From Chitinophaga fulva (GTDB lineage: Bacteria; Bacteroidota; Bacteroidia; Chitinophagales; Chitinophagaceae), in NCBI RefSeq assembly GCF_012927205.1, contig NZ_JABBGC010000004.1, positions 372,001 to 436,000 on the forward strand: DNA of 64,000 nt, read 5' to 3'. A model generated the notes under the pieces. The model saw nothing but the letters and a program-made list of their open reading frames with translations, did not search any database and was not told the origin of the DNA. Both the position numbers and the translations under genes were made by a program. Shown here piece by piece: positions 7,842-16,362 of this stretch (its first letter is position 1; each line of letters opens with the position of its first letter).

Positions 7842-10800
7842 ATGAAAAAGGTTTTACTCCTTTTTGCCATGCCTATGGCAATTGTTAGCCTGACCTATGC
7901 CCAGGAGCGGCAGGTGTCAGGTACAGTAAAGGGCAGTGACGGAAGCCCGGTACTCATGGCTACCATACAAATTAAAGGCACGACCACCGGTACTACTACC
8001 GACAAACAGGGAAATTTCCACCTCACCGTAAAAGATGCTAAGGCAGTTTTAGTGGTGAGAAGCGTTGGCTTCCTCACCCGCGAGGTGATTGTAGGAGATA
8101 ATCCCAGCCTCAATATCATCCTGCCGGTAGATACCAAAGCATTGCAGGAAGTAGTAGTAACGGCGCTGGGTATACGCCAGGAGAAAAAAGCCCTTGGCTA
8201 CGCTGCGCAAGATGTTAAAGGTGAAGAATTAGTCAGAACAGCTCCTTCCAACCCTCTTAGTGCCCTTTCCGGTAAAGTAGCCGGGGCCAGCATTGTGACC
8301 GCCTCCGGTACACCTGGCGCCCCGGTAAGAGTACAGCTCCGCGGTGCTACCACCATCATGGGTAGCAACCAGCCATTATTTGTAATTGATGGTTTACCGG
8401 TGGACAATACAGAAACAAATACCTCCAGCGATGGCGGAGGTACCGGCGGTGTACTGCAGTCCAACAGAATGGTGGACATCAACCCTGATGACGTGGAAAA
8501 TATCACCATGCTGAAAGGGCCGGCTGCCGCAGCATTGTACGGTAGCATGGCATCCAACGGTGCTGTGATCATCACCACCAAAAAAGGAAAAAGAAATCCC
8601 GATGGCAGATCTTTTAATATCTCCTATGGTATTACTGTCAACTTCGACAAGGTAAGCCAGTTGCCGGACAGACAAAATAAATATGCACAGGGTTATGGTG
8701 ACCTCTCTCATCCCGGCGATGACGGCGGCCCTAAAGCTTATTCATTCGGGCCGGCTATCGATACGCTGGTGTTTGACGGCAAACCATATCTGTGGGATAA
8801 AAACGGTATGTTGGTTGGCAAAAGCCAGAACCCCGGCGGTAAACCAGCTATCGCCTACGACCCCTACCAGTTTTTCCGGACTGGCGTAGGTACACAGAAT
8901 AACCTGGCTATCAGTGGTGGTACACCTAACCTGACTTACCGCGTGTCTGCTTCCATCTACAATCAGAAGGGTATGATCCCGCTCACTGATTTTAAAAAGA
9001 ACACCATCGCTTTCTCTACAGATTATAAATTCTCTGATAAATTCAGCGTATTCAGCAACCTGAATTACGTGAACTCCGGCGGACGTCGTGCTCAGCAAGG
9101 TAGTAACCTGAGCGGTATCATGCTGGGCCTTCTAAGAACAACACCTACTTTCGATAACTCCAATGGCGCCAGTGATCCTACTGACCCTTCTGCTTATCTC
9201 CTCGGTGATAACAGTGGCGACCAGCGCAGCTACCGCGGTAGAGGTATTTATGACAACCCTTACTGGACGGTGAATATGAACCCCTTTAAAGATAACGTGC
9301 AACGTTTCTTCGGTACTGTGGGTGGTGTCTACAAACCTTTTGAATGGCTGAGCATTACTGAAAGATTCGGTGGTGATTATTCTCTTGATAATCGTAAACA
9401 GATTTATTCCAAAGGCTCCGGTGGTTTCCCCGACGGACAGTACTTCGAAGATCAGTTGAGCACTTTGGTGATCAATAATGACCTGTTTGCAACGTTCACA
9501 AAAAAAACCGGCAAGTTTGACTACTCCTTCCTGGTGGGTCAAAACGTGTATGATTATAAAACCAAATACCTGCATACACAGGGTGATGGACTGAGTGGTA
9601 ACGACTTCCAGGGCGTTACCAATACCGGTAGCAATACTTTGTCTATCACTAATTCCCAACAACGTAGGGTTGCTTTCTATGGTAAAGCTAACGTGGCGTT
9701 CAATAACTATCTGTTCCTGGAGTTGACTGGTCGCTATGAAGGTAACAGCACATTGCCGGTGAAGAACCAGTTCTTCTTTTATCCTTCCGGTAGCCTCGGC
9801 TATGTATTTACCGAAGGGTTGAATATAAAGAGCGATGTATTGTCTTTCGGTAAAGTGCGTGTAGCCTTTTCCAGCGTAGGCCGTGGCCTCAATCCATACA
9901 GCCTGCAAACGTATTACGCACGTACTGCCCCCGGCGATGGATGGACCAACGGTGTCGTTTTCCCCTATAACGGTTTGGTGGGATACTCCAAGAGCGGTAC
10001 ACTGGGTAATCCCAACCTGACTGCGGAAAAAACCAATCAATTTGAAACCGGTGCAGAATTACGCTTCTTTGACAACCGCGTAACCCTTGATTATACCTAC
10101 TATAAAGGTAAGAGTAAAGGTCTGTTAAATCAGGTGAGTATTGCACCCAGCAGTGGTTATGGATCAGCTTTCCTGAACGCCGCCTCTATGGAGAACCATG
10201 GTCATGAGTTAACACTGGGCATCACACCGATTCGCAGTAAAAATCTGGACTGGACACTCACCTTCAACTATGCCCAGAACAGAAACAAAGTACTGGCGCT
10301 GGCGGAAGGTATTGACCGCTTCGACTTCAACGGTTTCACCGGTATTTTCGTTTCTGCTATCGTAGGTAAACAATATGGCTCCCTCTACGGTACCGGCTAT
10401 CTGAAAGATACACAGGGACGACTGGTGATCAACGACCAGGGTACGCCCGGCGATGGTTCTTATGGCTACCCGATCGTATATGATCCGTTACAATACCTGG
10501 GTGATGTAAACCCCAAATGGTCCGGCTCTGTAGGGAATATGTTCAATTTCAAAGGCATCATCCTCAGTTTCCTGATTGAAACCAAACAAGGCCAGAGCAT
10601 GTGGAATGGTACCTGGGGCGCCATGACCAACTTTGGTACTAGCGCCAACACACTGGCCAGAGGCTCCCAAACCACATTTGATGGTGTAAAAGGTCATCTG
10701 GACGGCAGCAACAATCTGGTGACCAAAGGAGAAAGAAACGATATCAAAGCTGATCTTAATGCAGACTATTACAGCGGCGTAGGCAGCGGATTTGTGGTAA

Positions 10801-11072
10801 ATGAACCATTCATCCAGGATGCCAGCTGGGTAAGGCTGCGTGAAGTATCCATCGGCTACAGACTGGTAGGTTCCAAAGTTTTCAAAAAACAAAAACCATG
10901 GTTTAATGCTGTAACGCTGACGGCTATTGGAAGAAATCTTTGGCTGCATACCAAATACACTGGTGTAGATCCGGAAACAAGCCTCTTTGGTACACAGGAA
11001 GCACAAGGATTTGATTACTTCAACAACCCGGGCTCTAAAACCTACGGCTTCAGTGCAAAATTTGAGTTCTAA
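7842..11072 (+). CDS. SusC/RagA-family TonB-dependent outer-membrane transporter
   Basis: This is an energised outer-membrane channel for uptake of glycans, peptides or similar nutrients, acting with the SusD-like lipoprotein next door. It has 1076 residues from the ATG at 7842, which begins a signal peptide (MKKVLLLFAMPMAI... ending at TYAQ); the 31 codons open upstream are not protein-like. Domains in order are a carboxypeptidase-regulatory-like beta-sandwich (about 25-105), a TonB plug (about 115-225, with the LFVIDGLPV motif and the MLKGPAAAALYGSMASNGAVIITTK segment split around residue 215), and a beta-barrel to the C-terminal FEF. It has no STN domain, so unlike the second susC here it is not expected to signal through FecR. 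The substrate cannot be told. Confidence 0.95.
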   Translation: MKKVLLLFAMPMAIVSLTYAQERQVSGTVKGSDGSPVLMATIQIKGTTTGTTTDKQGNFHLTVKDAKAVLVVRSVGFLTREVIVGDNPSLNIILPVDTKALQEVVVTALGIRQEKKALGYAAQDVKGEELVRTAPSNPLSALSGKVAGASIVTASGTPGAPVRVQLRGATTIMGSNQPLFVIDGLPVDNTETNTSSDGGGTGGVLQSNRMVDINPDDVENITMLKGPAAAALYGSMASNGAVIITTKKGKRNPDGRSFNISYGITVNFDKVSQLPDRQNKYAQGYGDLSHPGDDGGPKAYSFGPAIDTLVFDGKPYLWDKNGMLVGKSQNPGGKPAIAYDPYQFFRTGVGTQNNLAISGGTPNLTYRVSASIYNQKGMIPLTDFKKNTIAFSTDYKFSDKFSVFSNLNYVNSGGRRAQQGSNLSGIMLGLLRTTPTFDNSNGASDPTDPSAYLLGDNSGDQRSYRGRGIYDNPYWTVNMNPFKDNVQRFFGTVGGVYKPFEWLSITERFGGDYSLDNRKQIYSKGSGGFPDGQYFEDQLSTLVINNDLFATFTKKTGKFDYSFLVGQNVYDYKTKYLHTQGDGLSGNDFQGVTNTGSNTLSITNSQQRRVAFYGKANVAFNNYLFLELTGRYEGNSTLPVKNQFFFYPSGSLGYVFTEGLNIKSDVLSFGKVRVAFSSVGRGLNPYSLQTYYARTAPGDGWTNGVVFPYNGLVGYSKSGTLGNPNLTAEKTNQFETGAELRFFDNRVTLDYTYYKGKSKGLLNQVSIAPSSGYGSAFLNAASMENHGHELTLGITPIRSKNLDWTLTFNYAQNRNKVLALAEGIDRFDFNGFTGIFVSAIVGKQYGSLYGTGYLKDTQGRLVINDQGTPGDGSYGYPIVYDPLQYLGDVNPKWSGSVGNMFNFKGIILSFLIETKQGQSMWNGTWGAMTNFGTSANTLARGSQTTFDGVKGHLDGSNNLVTKGERNDIKADLNADYYSGVGSGFVVNEPFIQDASWVRLREVSIGYRLVGSKVFKKQKPWFNAVTLTAIGRNLWLHTKYTGVDPETSLFGTQEAQGFDYFNNPGSKTYGFSAKFEF

Positions 11073-11096
11073 TTGAAAAATCGAAAAACAGAAGTT

Positions 11097-12428
11097 ATGA
11101 CTATTCTCAATAAAACACTTGTCACTGCTGGTTTCGCAGCCCTGCTTGCGTTGGGTAGCGGTTGTAAAAAGTACCTGGATGTGAACACGGATCAGGACAG
11201 ACCCGTAGATGCTCCGCCTGCAGCGATCCTTACAGGTGCAGAAGTAATGGCTGGCTATACGCTGGGTGGTGCAGACGTGGCGCTCACTTCCAGTTTGCTC
11301 ACCAACCAGGTGGATGGTACCAGCCAGCAGTTCAAGAACTATCAGTTGTACCAGATTGTGGCAGACAACCTGACTAACTGCTGGAGCAACCTTTATCAGG
11401 GTACGCTCAATAACCTGGCGGAACTGCGTAAAATGTCAGAACCCAAAAAATGGTATTTCTACAGTGGCGCCAGCAAAATACTGACCGCCTATGTATTGGG
11501 CTCCAGTACAGACCTCTGGGGAGATGTGCCTTACAGTGATGCTTTTCAGGGATTGGATTTCAAATTCAAACCTAAATATGATAAACAGGAAGACATCTAT
11601 AAAACCATCGATGGGTTGCTCACCGCAGCTATCGCTGATCTGAACCAGCCACAGCTGGGACCGGTGCCCGGTGGCAACGATGTGCTTTATGGTGGTGATC
11701 CTGCGCTCTGGATCAAATTTGCTAATTCTTACCGGATGCGAATGCTGATCCACCTGACTAAAAAAGATCCGGCTGGTTATGCACAGAAGGTAATCGACGC
11801 TTCCAATGCAGCCGGTGGTATTATTTCAGCGGGTGAAGAAGCAGCTGTCGCTTTCCTGAATGATCCTACCAGAGCTAACCCGGTACAGCAGTTCAATGCA
11901 CAACGTCCGGGTTACATCACTTATGATCAGTCCTTTATGATCAATCAGATGAAGGCGATCGGGGATAACAGGGTAGGGCCTTACCTTGGCGGCGCCTACG
12001 ATTCCAAAACTTCCCCTGTGTTCCTGATAACTGCTTATGAGCTGGACTTTATCCTGGCAGAAGCACACGCACGTCTCGGACATGATGCTGACGCACAGTC
12101 TCACTACGAAGCAGCGGTACTCGGTTCCTTCCTCTCGGTAAAAGCTGACCCAACAGGTTATCTGGCCAAACCGGAAGTGAAGTATGATCCGGCTGCCAGT
12201 GCTACTGATAAGCTGAAGCTCATCATGACACAGAAATACTATGCGATGTACCTGCAGGCTGAGAACTTCACCGACTGGCGCCGCACGGGCTTTCCGGTGC
12301 TGACATCCAAAAACGCCGGTAAGGAAATTCCTAGACGTTATCCATACCCGCAGTCTGAGCTTTCCTACAATAGCAGCAATGTGCCCACCGGTATTTCACT
12401 CACTACCAAAATGTGGTGGGACCAGTAA
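11097..12428 (+). CDS. SusD/RagB-family nutrient-binding outer-membrane lipoprotein
   Basis: This surface lipoprotein is the lid of the SusC channel. The 443-residue protein has a lipoprotein signal peptide with lipobox LGSGC, placing the lipidated cysteine at residue 23, followed by KKYLDVNTDQDRP, a common opening in this family. The length and the short middle region fit the SusD-like_2 type. The frame is open immediately after the susC stop (TTG at 11073), but the ATG at 11097 puts the signal peptide at the N-terminus. It is followed by a terminator, so the unit is a minimal susCD pair without enzymes; polysaccharide specificity cannot be inferred. Confidence 0.92.
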   Translation: MTILNKTLVTAGFAALLALGSGCKKYLDVNTDQDRPVDAPPAAILTGAEVMAGYTLGGADVALTSSLLTNQVDGTSQQFKNYQLYQIVADNLTNCWSNLYQGTLNNLAELRKMSEPKKWYFYSGASKILTAYVLGSSTDLWGDVPYSDAFQGLDFKFKPKYDKQEDIYKTIDGLLTAAIADLNQPQLGPVPGGNDVLYGGDPALWIKFANSYRMRMLIHLTKKDPAGYAQKVIDASNAAGGIISAGEEAAVAFLNDPTRANPVQQFNAQRPGYITYDQSFMINQMKAIGDNRVGPYLGGAYDSKTSPVFLITAYELDFILAEAHARLGHDADAQSHYEAAVLGSFLSVKADPTGYLAKPEVKYDPAASATDKLKLIMTQKYYAMYLQAENFTDWRRTGFPVLTSKNAGKEIPRRYPYPQSELSYNSSNVPTGISLTTKMWWDQ

Positions 12429-12460
12429 AAAAAGCTGTTTAACCGCTTTCCATAAAAAAA

Positions 12461-12485
12461 GAGGGCTCATTGAGCCCTCTTTTTC
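12461..12485 (+). terminator. Intrinsic terminator after susD
   Basis: An inverted repeat (12461-12469 with 12471-12479, core GAGGGCT/AGCCCTC) is followed by CTTTTTCT. A TAnnTTTG -7 element for the next gene (12486-12493) starts right at the end of the T-tract. Confidence 0.85.
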
Positions 12486-12513
12486 TATTTTTGTAGGGCT
12501 AAATCATACAGAT

Positions 12514-12828
12514 ATGGAAAATCAGCACGAAGAGCAGAATCAGCTTAACATCGAGTTAAATGAAGAGATTGCAGAAGGGCAATATGCCAACCTCGCTATA
12601 ATCACCCATTCCAATGCCGAATTTGTAGTGGATTTTGTCAATGTGATGCCCGGCCTGCCGAAAGCAAAAGTCAAGTCACGCATCATTCTCACGCCCCAGC
12701 ATGCCAAACGTTTCATGAAGGCCTTACAGGATAATGTCAAAAAATATGAATCTGTTCACGGCACTATCCAGGACCAGGAACCGGTTTCTGTACCCATGAA
12801 TTTTGGTGGTCCCACTGCTCAAGCCTGA
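12514..12828 (+). CDS. DUF3467 family protein
   Basis: This small cytoplasmic protein (104 residues) matches the DUF3467 pattern: a short acidic N-terminus, then EGQYANLAIITHSNAEFVVDF, the VNVMPGLPKAKVKSRIILTP core and an AKRFMKALQDNVKKYE helix. The biochemical function of the family is not established. The ATG at 12514 is chosen because the open frame upstream overlaps the susD end and the terminator. A TAnnTTTG -7 element (12486-12493) lies 20 bp upstream, though no TTTG -33 element is found. The dehydrogenase gene starts 8 bp after the stop, so the two are likely co-expressed. Confidence 0.85.
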   Translation: MENQHEEQNQLNIELNEEIAEGQYANLAIITHSNAEFVVDFVNVMPGLPKAKVKSRIILTPQHAKRFMKALQDNVKKYESVHGTIQDQEPVSVPMNFGGPTAQA

Positions 12829-12835
12829 TTATACC

Positions 12836-13909
12836 ATGGAACATATTTATTCTTATCATCATCTGACGGAGTTCACCCGCGAAGTTTTTATTCGTATGGG
12901 TTGTTCTCATGATCATGCCATGCTGGCCAGTGAAGTACTGGTAGCAGCCGATCTGCGTGGAATAGATTCTCACGGTATAGCCCGGTTGTCCGGCTATGTG
13001 CGTTTGTGGGAAGCCAAGAGAATTAATGCCCGTCCGAACATCCGTATTGTACACGAAACACCCAGCACTGCTGTGGTGGATGGAGATGCAGGCCTGGGCC
13101 TGGTTGTAGCGCCTTTTGCCATGGAAGTGGCCATACAAAAGGCTGCTGTCGCTGGTACCGGTTGGGTAAGCGTTAAAAACTCCAACCACTTCGGTATCGC
13201 CGGCTACCATGCGATGAAAGCGCTGGACCACGATATGATCGGAATGGCGATGACCAATGCCAGTCCGTTAGTGGCGCCTACTTTCGCGAAGGAAAGAATG
13301 CTGGGCACCAATCCCATCGCGGTGGCCATCCCGGCAAAAGAACAGCCGCCGTTTGTGGCGGACTTCGCCACTACTACTGCGGCCAATGGTAAATTGGAAA
13401 TCCTGCAACGCAAAAACCAGGAAGCCCCCTATGGCTGGATTCAGGATAAAGACGGCAACCCCAGCACCAACCCGCATGAACTCAAAGATGGCGGGGCTTT
13501 GCTGCCACTAGGCGGCGACCGTGACCATGGAAGTCACAAAGGGTATTGTTTGGGAGCAATAGTTGATATATTTTCGGCCGTCCTTTCCGGAGCCAATTAT
13601 GGACCATGGGCGCCTCCTTTTGTGAGCTTCCTGCCGCTGGCTCCCGATCCGGTGGGTGAAGGGCTGGGACACTTCTTTGGTGCCATGCGCGTAGATGCGT
13701 TCCGTCCGGCAGATGAATTCAAATCCCATATGGACACTTGGATCAGCCGCTTCAGGGCCGCAGTGCCGGTGGAAGGTAAACAGGTGCTCATACCCGGTGA
13801 TCCGGAAAGAGAAATGCACCATCACCGCCTGGAAAACGGAATACCCGTGCTGGAGCCGGTGGTGAAAGATATGCAGGAGGTAGCTGCTAAATTTAATTTG
13901 AATTTTTAA
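12836..13909 (+). CDS. Malate/L-lactate/ureidoglycolate dehydrogenase family (Ldh2-type) oxidoreductase
   Basis: This is an NAD(P)-dependent oxidoreductase of the Ldh2 family, which has a fold distinct from classical lactate/malate dehydrogenases. The 357-residue length is typical. Diagnostic stretches are DLRGIDSHGIARLSGY near residue 40, VVDGDAGLGLVV, the NSNHFGIAGYHA motif near residue 115, GTNPIAVAIP, and DHGSHKGYCLG near the middle. Substrate preference among the 2-hydroxyacids cannot be read from sequence. The ATG at 12836 lies 8 bp after the DUF3467 stop; an in-frame GTG 11 codons upstream would overlap that gene and is less likely. Confidence 0.9.
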   Translation: MEHIYSYHHLTEFTREVFIRMGCSHDHAMLASEVLVAADLRGIDSHGIARLSGYVRLWEAKRINARPNIRIVHETPSTAVVDGDAGLGLVVAPFAMEVAIQKAAVAGTGWVSVKNSNHFGIAGYHAMKALDHDMIGMAMTNASPLVAPTFAKERMLGTNPIAVAIPAKEQPPFVADFATTTAANGKLEILQRKNQEAPYGWIQDKDGNPSTNPHELKDGGALLPLGGDRDHGSHKGYCLGAIVDIFSAVLSGANYGPWAPPFVSFLPLAPDPVGEGLGHFFGAMRVDAFRPADEFKSHMDTWISRFRAAVPVEGKQVLIPGDPEREMHHHRLENGIPVLEPVVKDMQEVAAKFNLNF

Positions 13910-13989
13910 ATTTCTATCATTCATATAAACAGCCGGAAATGGGCTAGCAGACTGCTTTCCCGGTAACAGGCAAAAACAATTATATTCAG

Positions 13990-15312
13990 ATGAAAGTGTT
14001 AAAATTTGGTGGAACCTCCGTGGGAAAACCAGAGCGCATGCATTCAGTAGCGCAACTGATCACAGCAGATAATGATCAGAAAATTGTGGTACTGTCTGCC
14101 CTGTCAGGCACCACGAACGCACTCGTGGAGATCAGCCAGTCATTGTCGGAAGGCAAAAAAGCACAGGCGAAGCAGCAGATAGATAAGCTGGAAAGCCATT
14201 ACAGGACCTTTTGCGATGAACTGGTGAAACAGGAGGCTGGTCGTGCCAGCGCTAAAGCTATCATTGATGAACACTTTGAATTTCTGAACATCATCCTGAA
14301 GATCTCTTTCAATGAAGCGTTGAATAAAGATATCCTCGCACAGGGTGAGCTGTTGTCAACCCGCCTGTTCTGCGTATCCCTGGAAGAAGCCGGCGTTCCC
14401 GCTGTGTTGCTGCCAGCACTGGATTTCATGAGCATCGATGAATACGAGGAACCGGAAATCCCTAAAATCAAAATCAAACTGGGTAACCTGATCAATCAGC
14501 ATAAAGGACAGAAGTTATTCATCACACAGGGATACATCTGCCGTAATGCCAAAGGAGAAGTAGACAACCTGAAACGTGGTGGCAGCGACTATTCCGCTTC
14601 CCTGATCGGTGCTGCTATCCAGGCGGAAGAAATCCAGATCTGGACAGATATCGACGGCATGCACAATAACGATCCGCGTGTGGTGAAAAAAACCTTCCCG
14701 ATCGATCAACTGTCCTTCGATGAAGCTGCCGAGCTGGCTTACTTCGGCGCTAAAATTCTGCACCCGGCGTCTATCTGGCCTGCGCAGCATTTTAATATCC
14801 CGGTAAAACTGCTCAATACCATGCAGCCCGAAGCCAAAGGCACTATTATCACTGAAATGCCTAATGGTAACGGTGCTAAAGCTATCGCAGCAAAAGACGG
14901 CATCATCGCCATCAAGATCAAGTCCAGCCGCATGTTGCTGGCTTATGGCTTCCTCCGGAAAATATTCGAAGTATTTGAGAAATACCGCACACCGATTGAT
15001 ATGATCACCACTTCTGAAGTGGCCGTATCACTGACTATCGACAGCGAAACACACCTGGACCAGATCCTGAAAGAGCTGCAGCCGTTTGGTACTGTGGAGC
15101 TGGACCATCATCAGACCATCGTTTCCATCGTTGGTAATGAGGTGGCCGCCACACCTTCTATCATCACCAAACTGTTTGATGCTATAGAAGGTATTCCTTT
15201 GCGCATGATCTCTTATGGTGGCAGCAGACATAACATTTCCATCCTGGTGAACGGCCAGTTCAAGGAAAAAACACTGCAGGTGCTGAATAAAGGACTGTTC
15301 GGTTTAGAGTAA
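13990..15312 (+). CDS. lysC: Aspartate kinase, monofunctional
   Basis: It phosphorylates aspartate, the first step towards lysine, threonine and methionine. The 440-residue protein begins with the amino-acid-kinase signature KFGGTSVG, has the GGSDYSASL nucleotide/substrate motif near residue 197 and the WTDIDGMHNNDPRVV stretch near 215. Two C-terminal ACT regulatory domains follow (about 305-370 and 380-440), so allosteric feedback by an end-product amino acid is expected. There is no fused homoserine dehydrogenase. The gene stands alone, with 80 bp upstream and a strong shared terminator downstream. Confidence 0.93.
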   Translation: MKVLKFGGTSVGKPERMHSVAQLITADNDQKIVVLSALSGTTNALVEISQSLSEGKKAQAKQQIDKLESHYRTFCDELVKQEAGRASAKAIIDEHFEFLNIILKISFNEALNKDILAQGELLSTRLFCVSLEEAGVPAVLLPALDFMSIDEYEEPEIPKIKIKLGNLINQHKGQKLFITQGYICRNAKGEVDNLKRGGSDYSASLIGAAIQAEEIQIWTDIDGMHNNDPRVVKKTFPIDQLSFDEAAELAYFGAKILHPASIWPAQHFNIPVKLLNTMQPEAKGTIITEMPNGNGAKAIAAKDGIIAIKIKSSRMLLAYGFLRKIFEVFEKYRTPIDMITTSEVAVSLTIDSETHLDQILKELQPFGTVELDHHQTIVSIVGNEVAATPSIITKLFDAIEGIPLRMISYGGSRHNISILVNGQFKEKTLQVLNKGLFGLE

Positions 15313-15326
15313 ATTTCTAAGCATAT

Positions 15327-15368
15327 AAATGAAAGAGGGCGTACCAACCGGTACGCCCTCTTTCATTT
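15327..15368. terminator. Bidirectional terminator between aspartate kinase and the RES gene
   Basis: A perfect 19-bp inverted repeat (15327-15345 with 15350-15368) has an AACC loop and an A-tract/T-tract on its flanks. The convergent RES toxin gene's stop codon lies at its right end (15367-15369). Confidence 0.93.
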
Positions 15369-15828
15369 ATACTTTTCTGAGCCGCTGGTCAAACACAAAC
15401 GGCTGGGTATCTGTAATCGTGACACGGGCAGCATCCGGGTGCTGCGGGTTGATGAGATAGTTATTTTCTTCGGCAATCACAACAGAAGGAATTCTGAGTA
15501 CCGCATAGCGAGCGGTATCCACCCATTCATCGCCGATGGTCTGAAGAGCAGGAAACGGCGCCAGCGATTGCCAGCCGGAGGGAAGGTCCTTTTTTGTGAG
15601 GACTTTAATCGCAATATCATCGGGGATATGGATAGTGGCGATACAAAAGTCCTGGATAATATTTTTTAAGGGAATGTGCACCAGTACTTCCAGCGCAGAC
15701 AGCGCCCTGCTGCCGGCCGTATAAACGATGGAATGGCCCGGACTGTTCCACCGGCCTCCGTACAAGCGGGACCCGGTGCCTGTCAGGTCATTGATGTAGG
15801 CACATTTACTGATTCTGTAAACATCCAT
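15367..15828 (-). CDS. RES-domain toxin of a RES/Xre toxin-antitoxin module
   Basis: The 153-residue protein has the RES family layout: an N-terminal VYRISK arginine, the GSRLYGGRWNSPG block that gives the family its R/Y signature, VYTAGSRALSALEVLVH with the conserved serine and glutamate, and a C-terminal NPQHPDAARV stretch. Characterised RES toxins (MbcT, ParT and relatives) attack NAD+ or ADP-ribosylate targets, and by family this one should deplete or modify NAD+; the exact activity is an inference. The gene begins 3 bp after the antitoxin stop on the same strand, the standard order for this module. Confidence 0.9.
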   Translation of the reverse strand: MDVYRISKCAYINDLTGTGSRLYGGRWNSPGHSIVYTAGSRALSALEVLVHIPLKNIIQDFCIATIHIPDDIAIKVLTKKDLPSGWQSLAPFPALQTIGDEWVDTARYAVLRIPSVVIAEENNYLINPQHPDAARVTITDTQPFVFDQRLRKV

Positions 15829-15831
15829 GAG

Positions 15832-16284
15832 CTATGCGAATATCCCGTGTTCAATACGTCCCAGTTCGTCTTCAATCAGTTGGAAGCCGAAAGTAGTATC
15901 TAACAGGGAAATAGGAAGTTGATAGTTAAAGGTTGGAAGCGGCGTGCGCATCCACTCCTTGAAGTTTTCCAGATTGCCGAAAACTTCTGTGCCCCGCTGG
16001 TAAAGCTGGGAGAGGAGAATAGCCCGTTCAGAGGTATCGGCGCCAAGTTTGGCGTCGTCCGCATAACGCTGCAGCGTCCTTTCTGAGATATGCAGCACCT
16101 GCGCCAGCTCTGTCAGTGAAAAAGAGAGCTGACGGCTCAGGTTTAACAGCGCTCTTTTTAATACACCACTACGGGAGAGTTCTATGAAATCATAGTATCC
16201 ACTACCCGGGATGTACGCGGCGCCCGGGTTTTCCACAATCATCAGGGTGTTTTCCTGCACCTGGTATTTTCTTGCGTGTTTCAT
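15832..16284 (-). CDS. Xre/MbcA/ParS-type antitoxin
   Basis: The 150-residue antitoxin neutralises the RES protein and usually represses its own promoter. It has an N-terminal extension, a DNA-binding helix-turn-helix (about residues 57-90, with LSFSLTELAQVLHISERTLQ) and a C-terminal toxin-binding region (DUF2384-like, with the FGNLENFKEWMRTPLP segment and a final FGFQLIEDELGRIEHG helix). Starts at 16284, 16296 (ATG) and 16305 (TTG) are possible; I favour 16284 because GGGA lies just upstream and the promoter's -7 box is only 18-25 bp away. The coupling with the toxin gene (3-bp gap) supports the assignment. Confidence 0.88.
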   Translation of the reverse strand: MKHARKYQVQENTLMIVENPGAAYIPGSGYYDFIELSRSGVLKRALLNLSRQLSFSLTELAQVLHISERTLQRYADDAKLGADTSERAILLSQLYQRGTEVFGNLENFKEWMRTPLPTFNYQLPISLLDTTFGFQLIEDELGRIEHGIFA

Positions 16285-16289
16285 ATGTC

Positions 16290-16324
16290 CCGACATTTGA
16301 CACAAAAATACAACAAATTGTCGG
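16290..16324 (-). promoter_or_regulatory. Probable promoter and autoregulatory operator of the RES/Xre module
   Basis: A leftward TAnnTTTG -7 element lies at 16309-16302. It is framed by an inverted repeat, CCGACATTTG at 16290-16299 and CAAATTGTCGG at 16314-16324, arms matching except for one extra base. A repressor bound here would cover the promoter. Confidence 0.55.
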
Positions 16325-16362
16325 ATTTTGATTTCTTCAACGCTTTAGCAAGATTTTCTCCA

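Noticed and set aside
9132..10040. 302-codon open frame opposite the first susC
   Set aside because: It lies wholly within a clear SusC barrel region and its peptide has no recognisable features.
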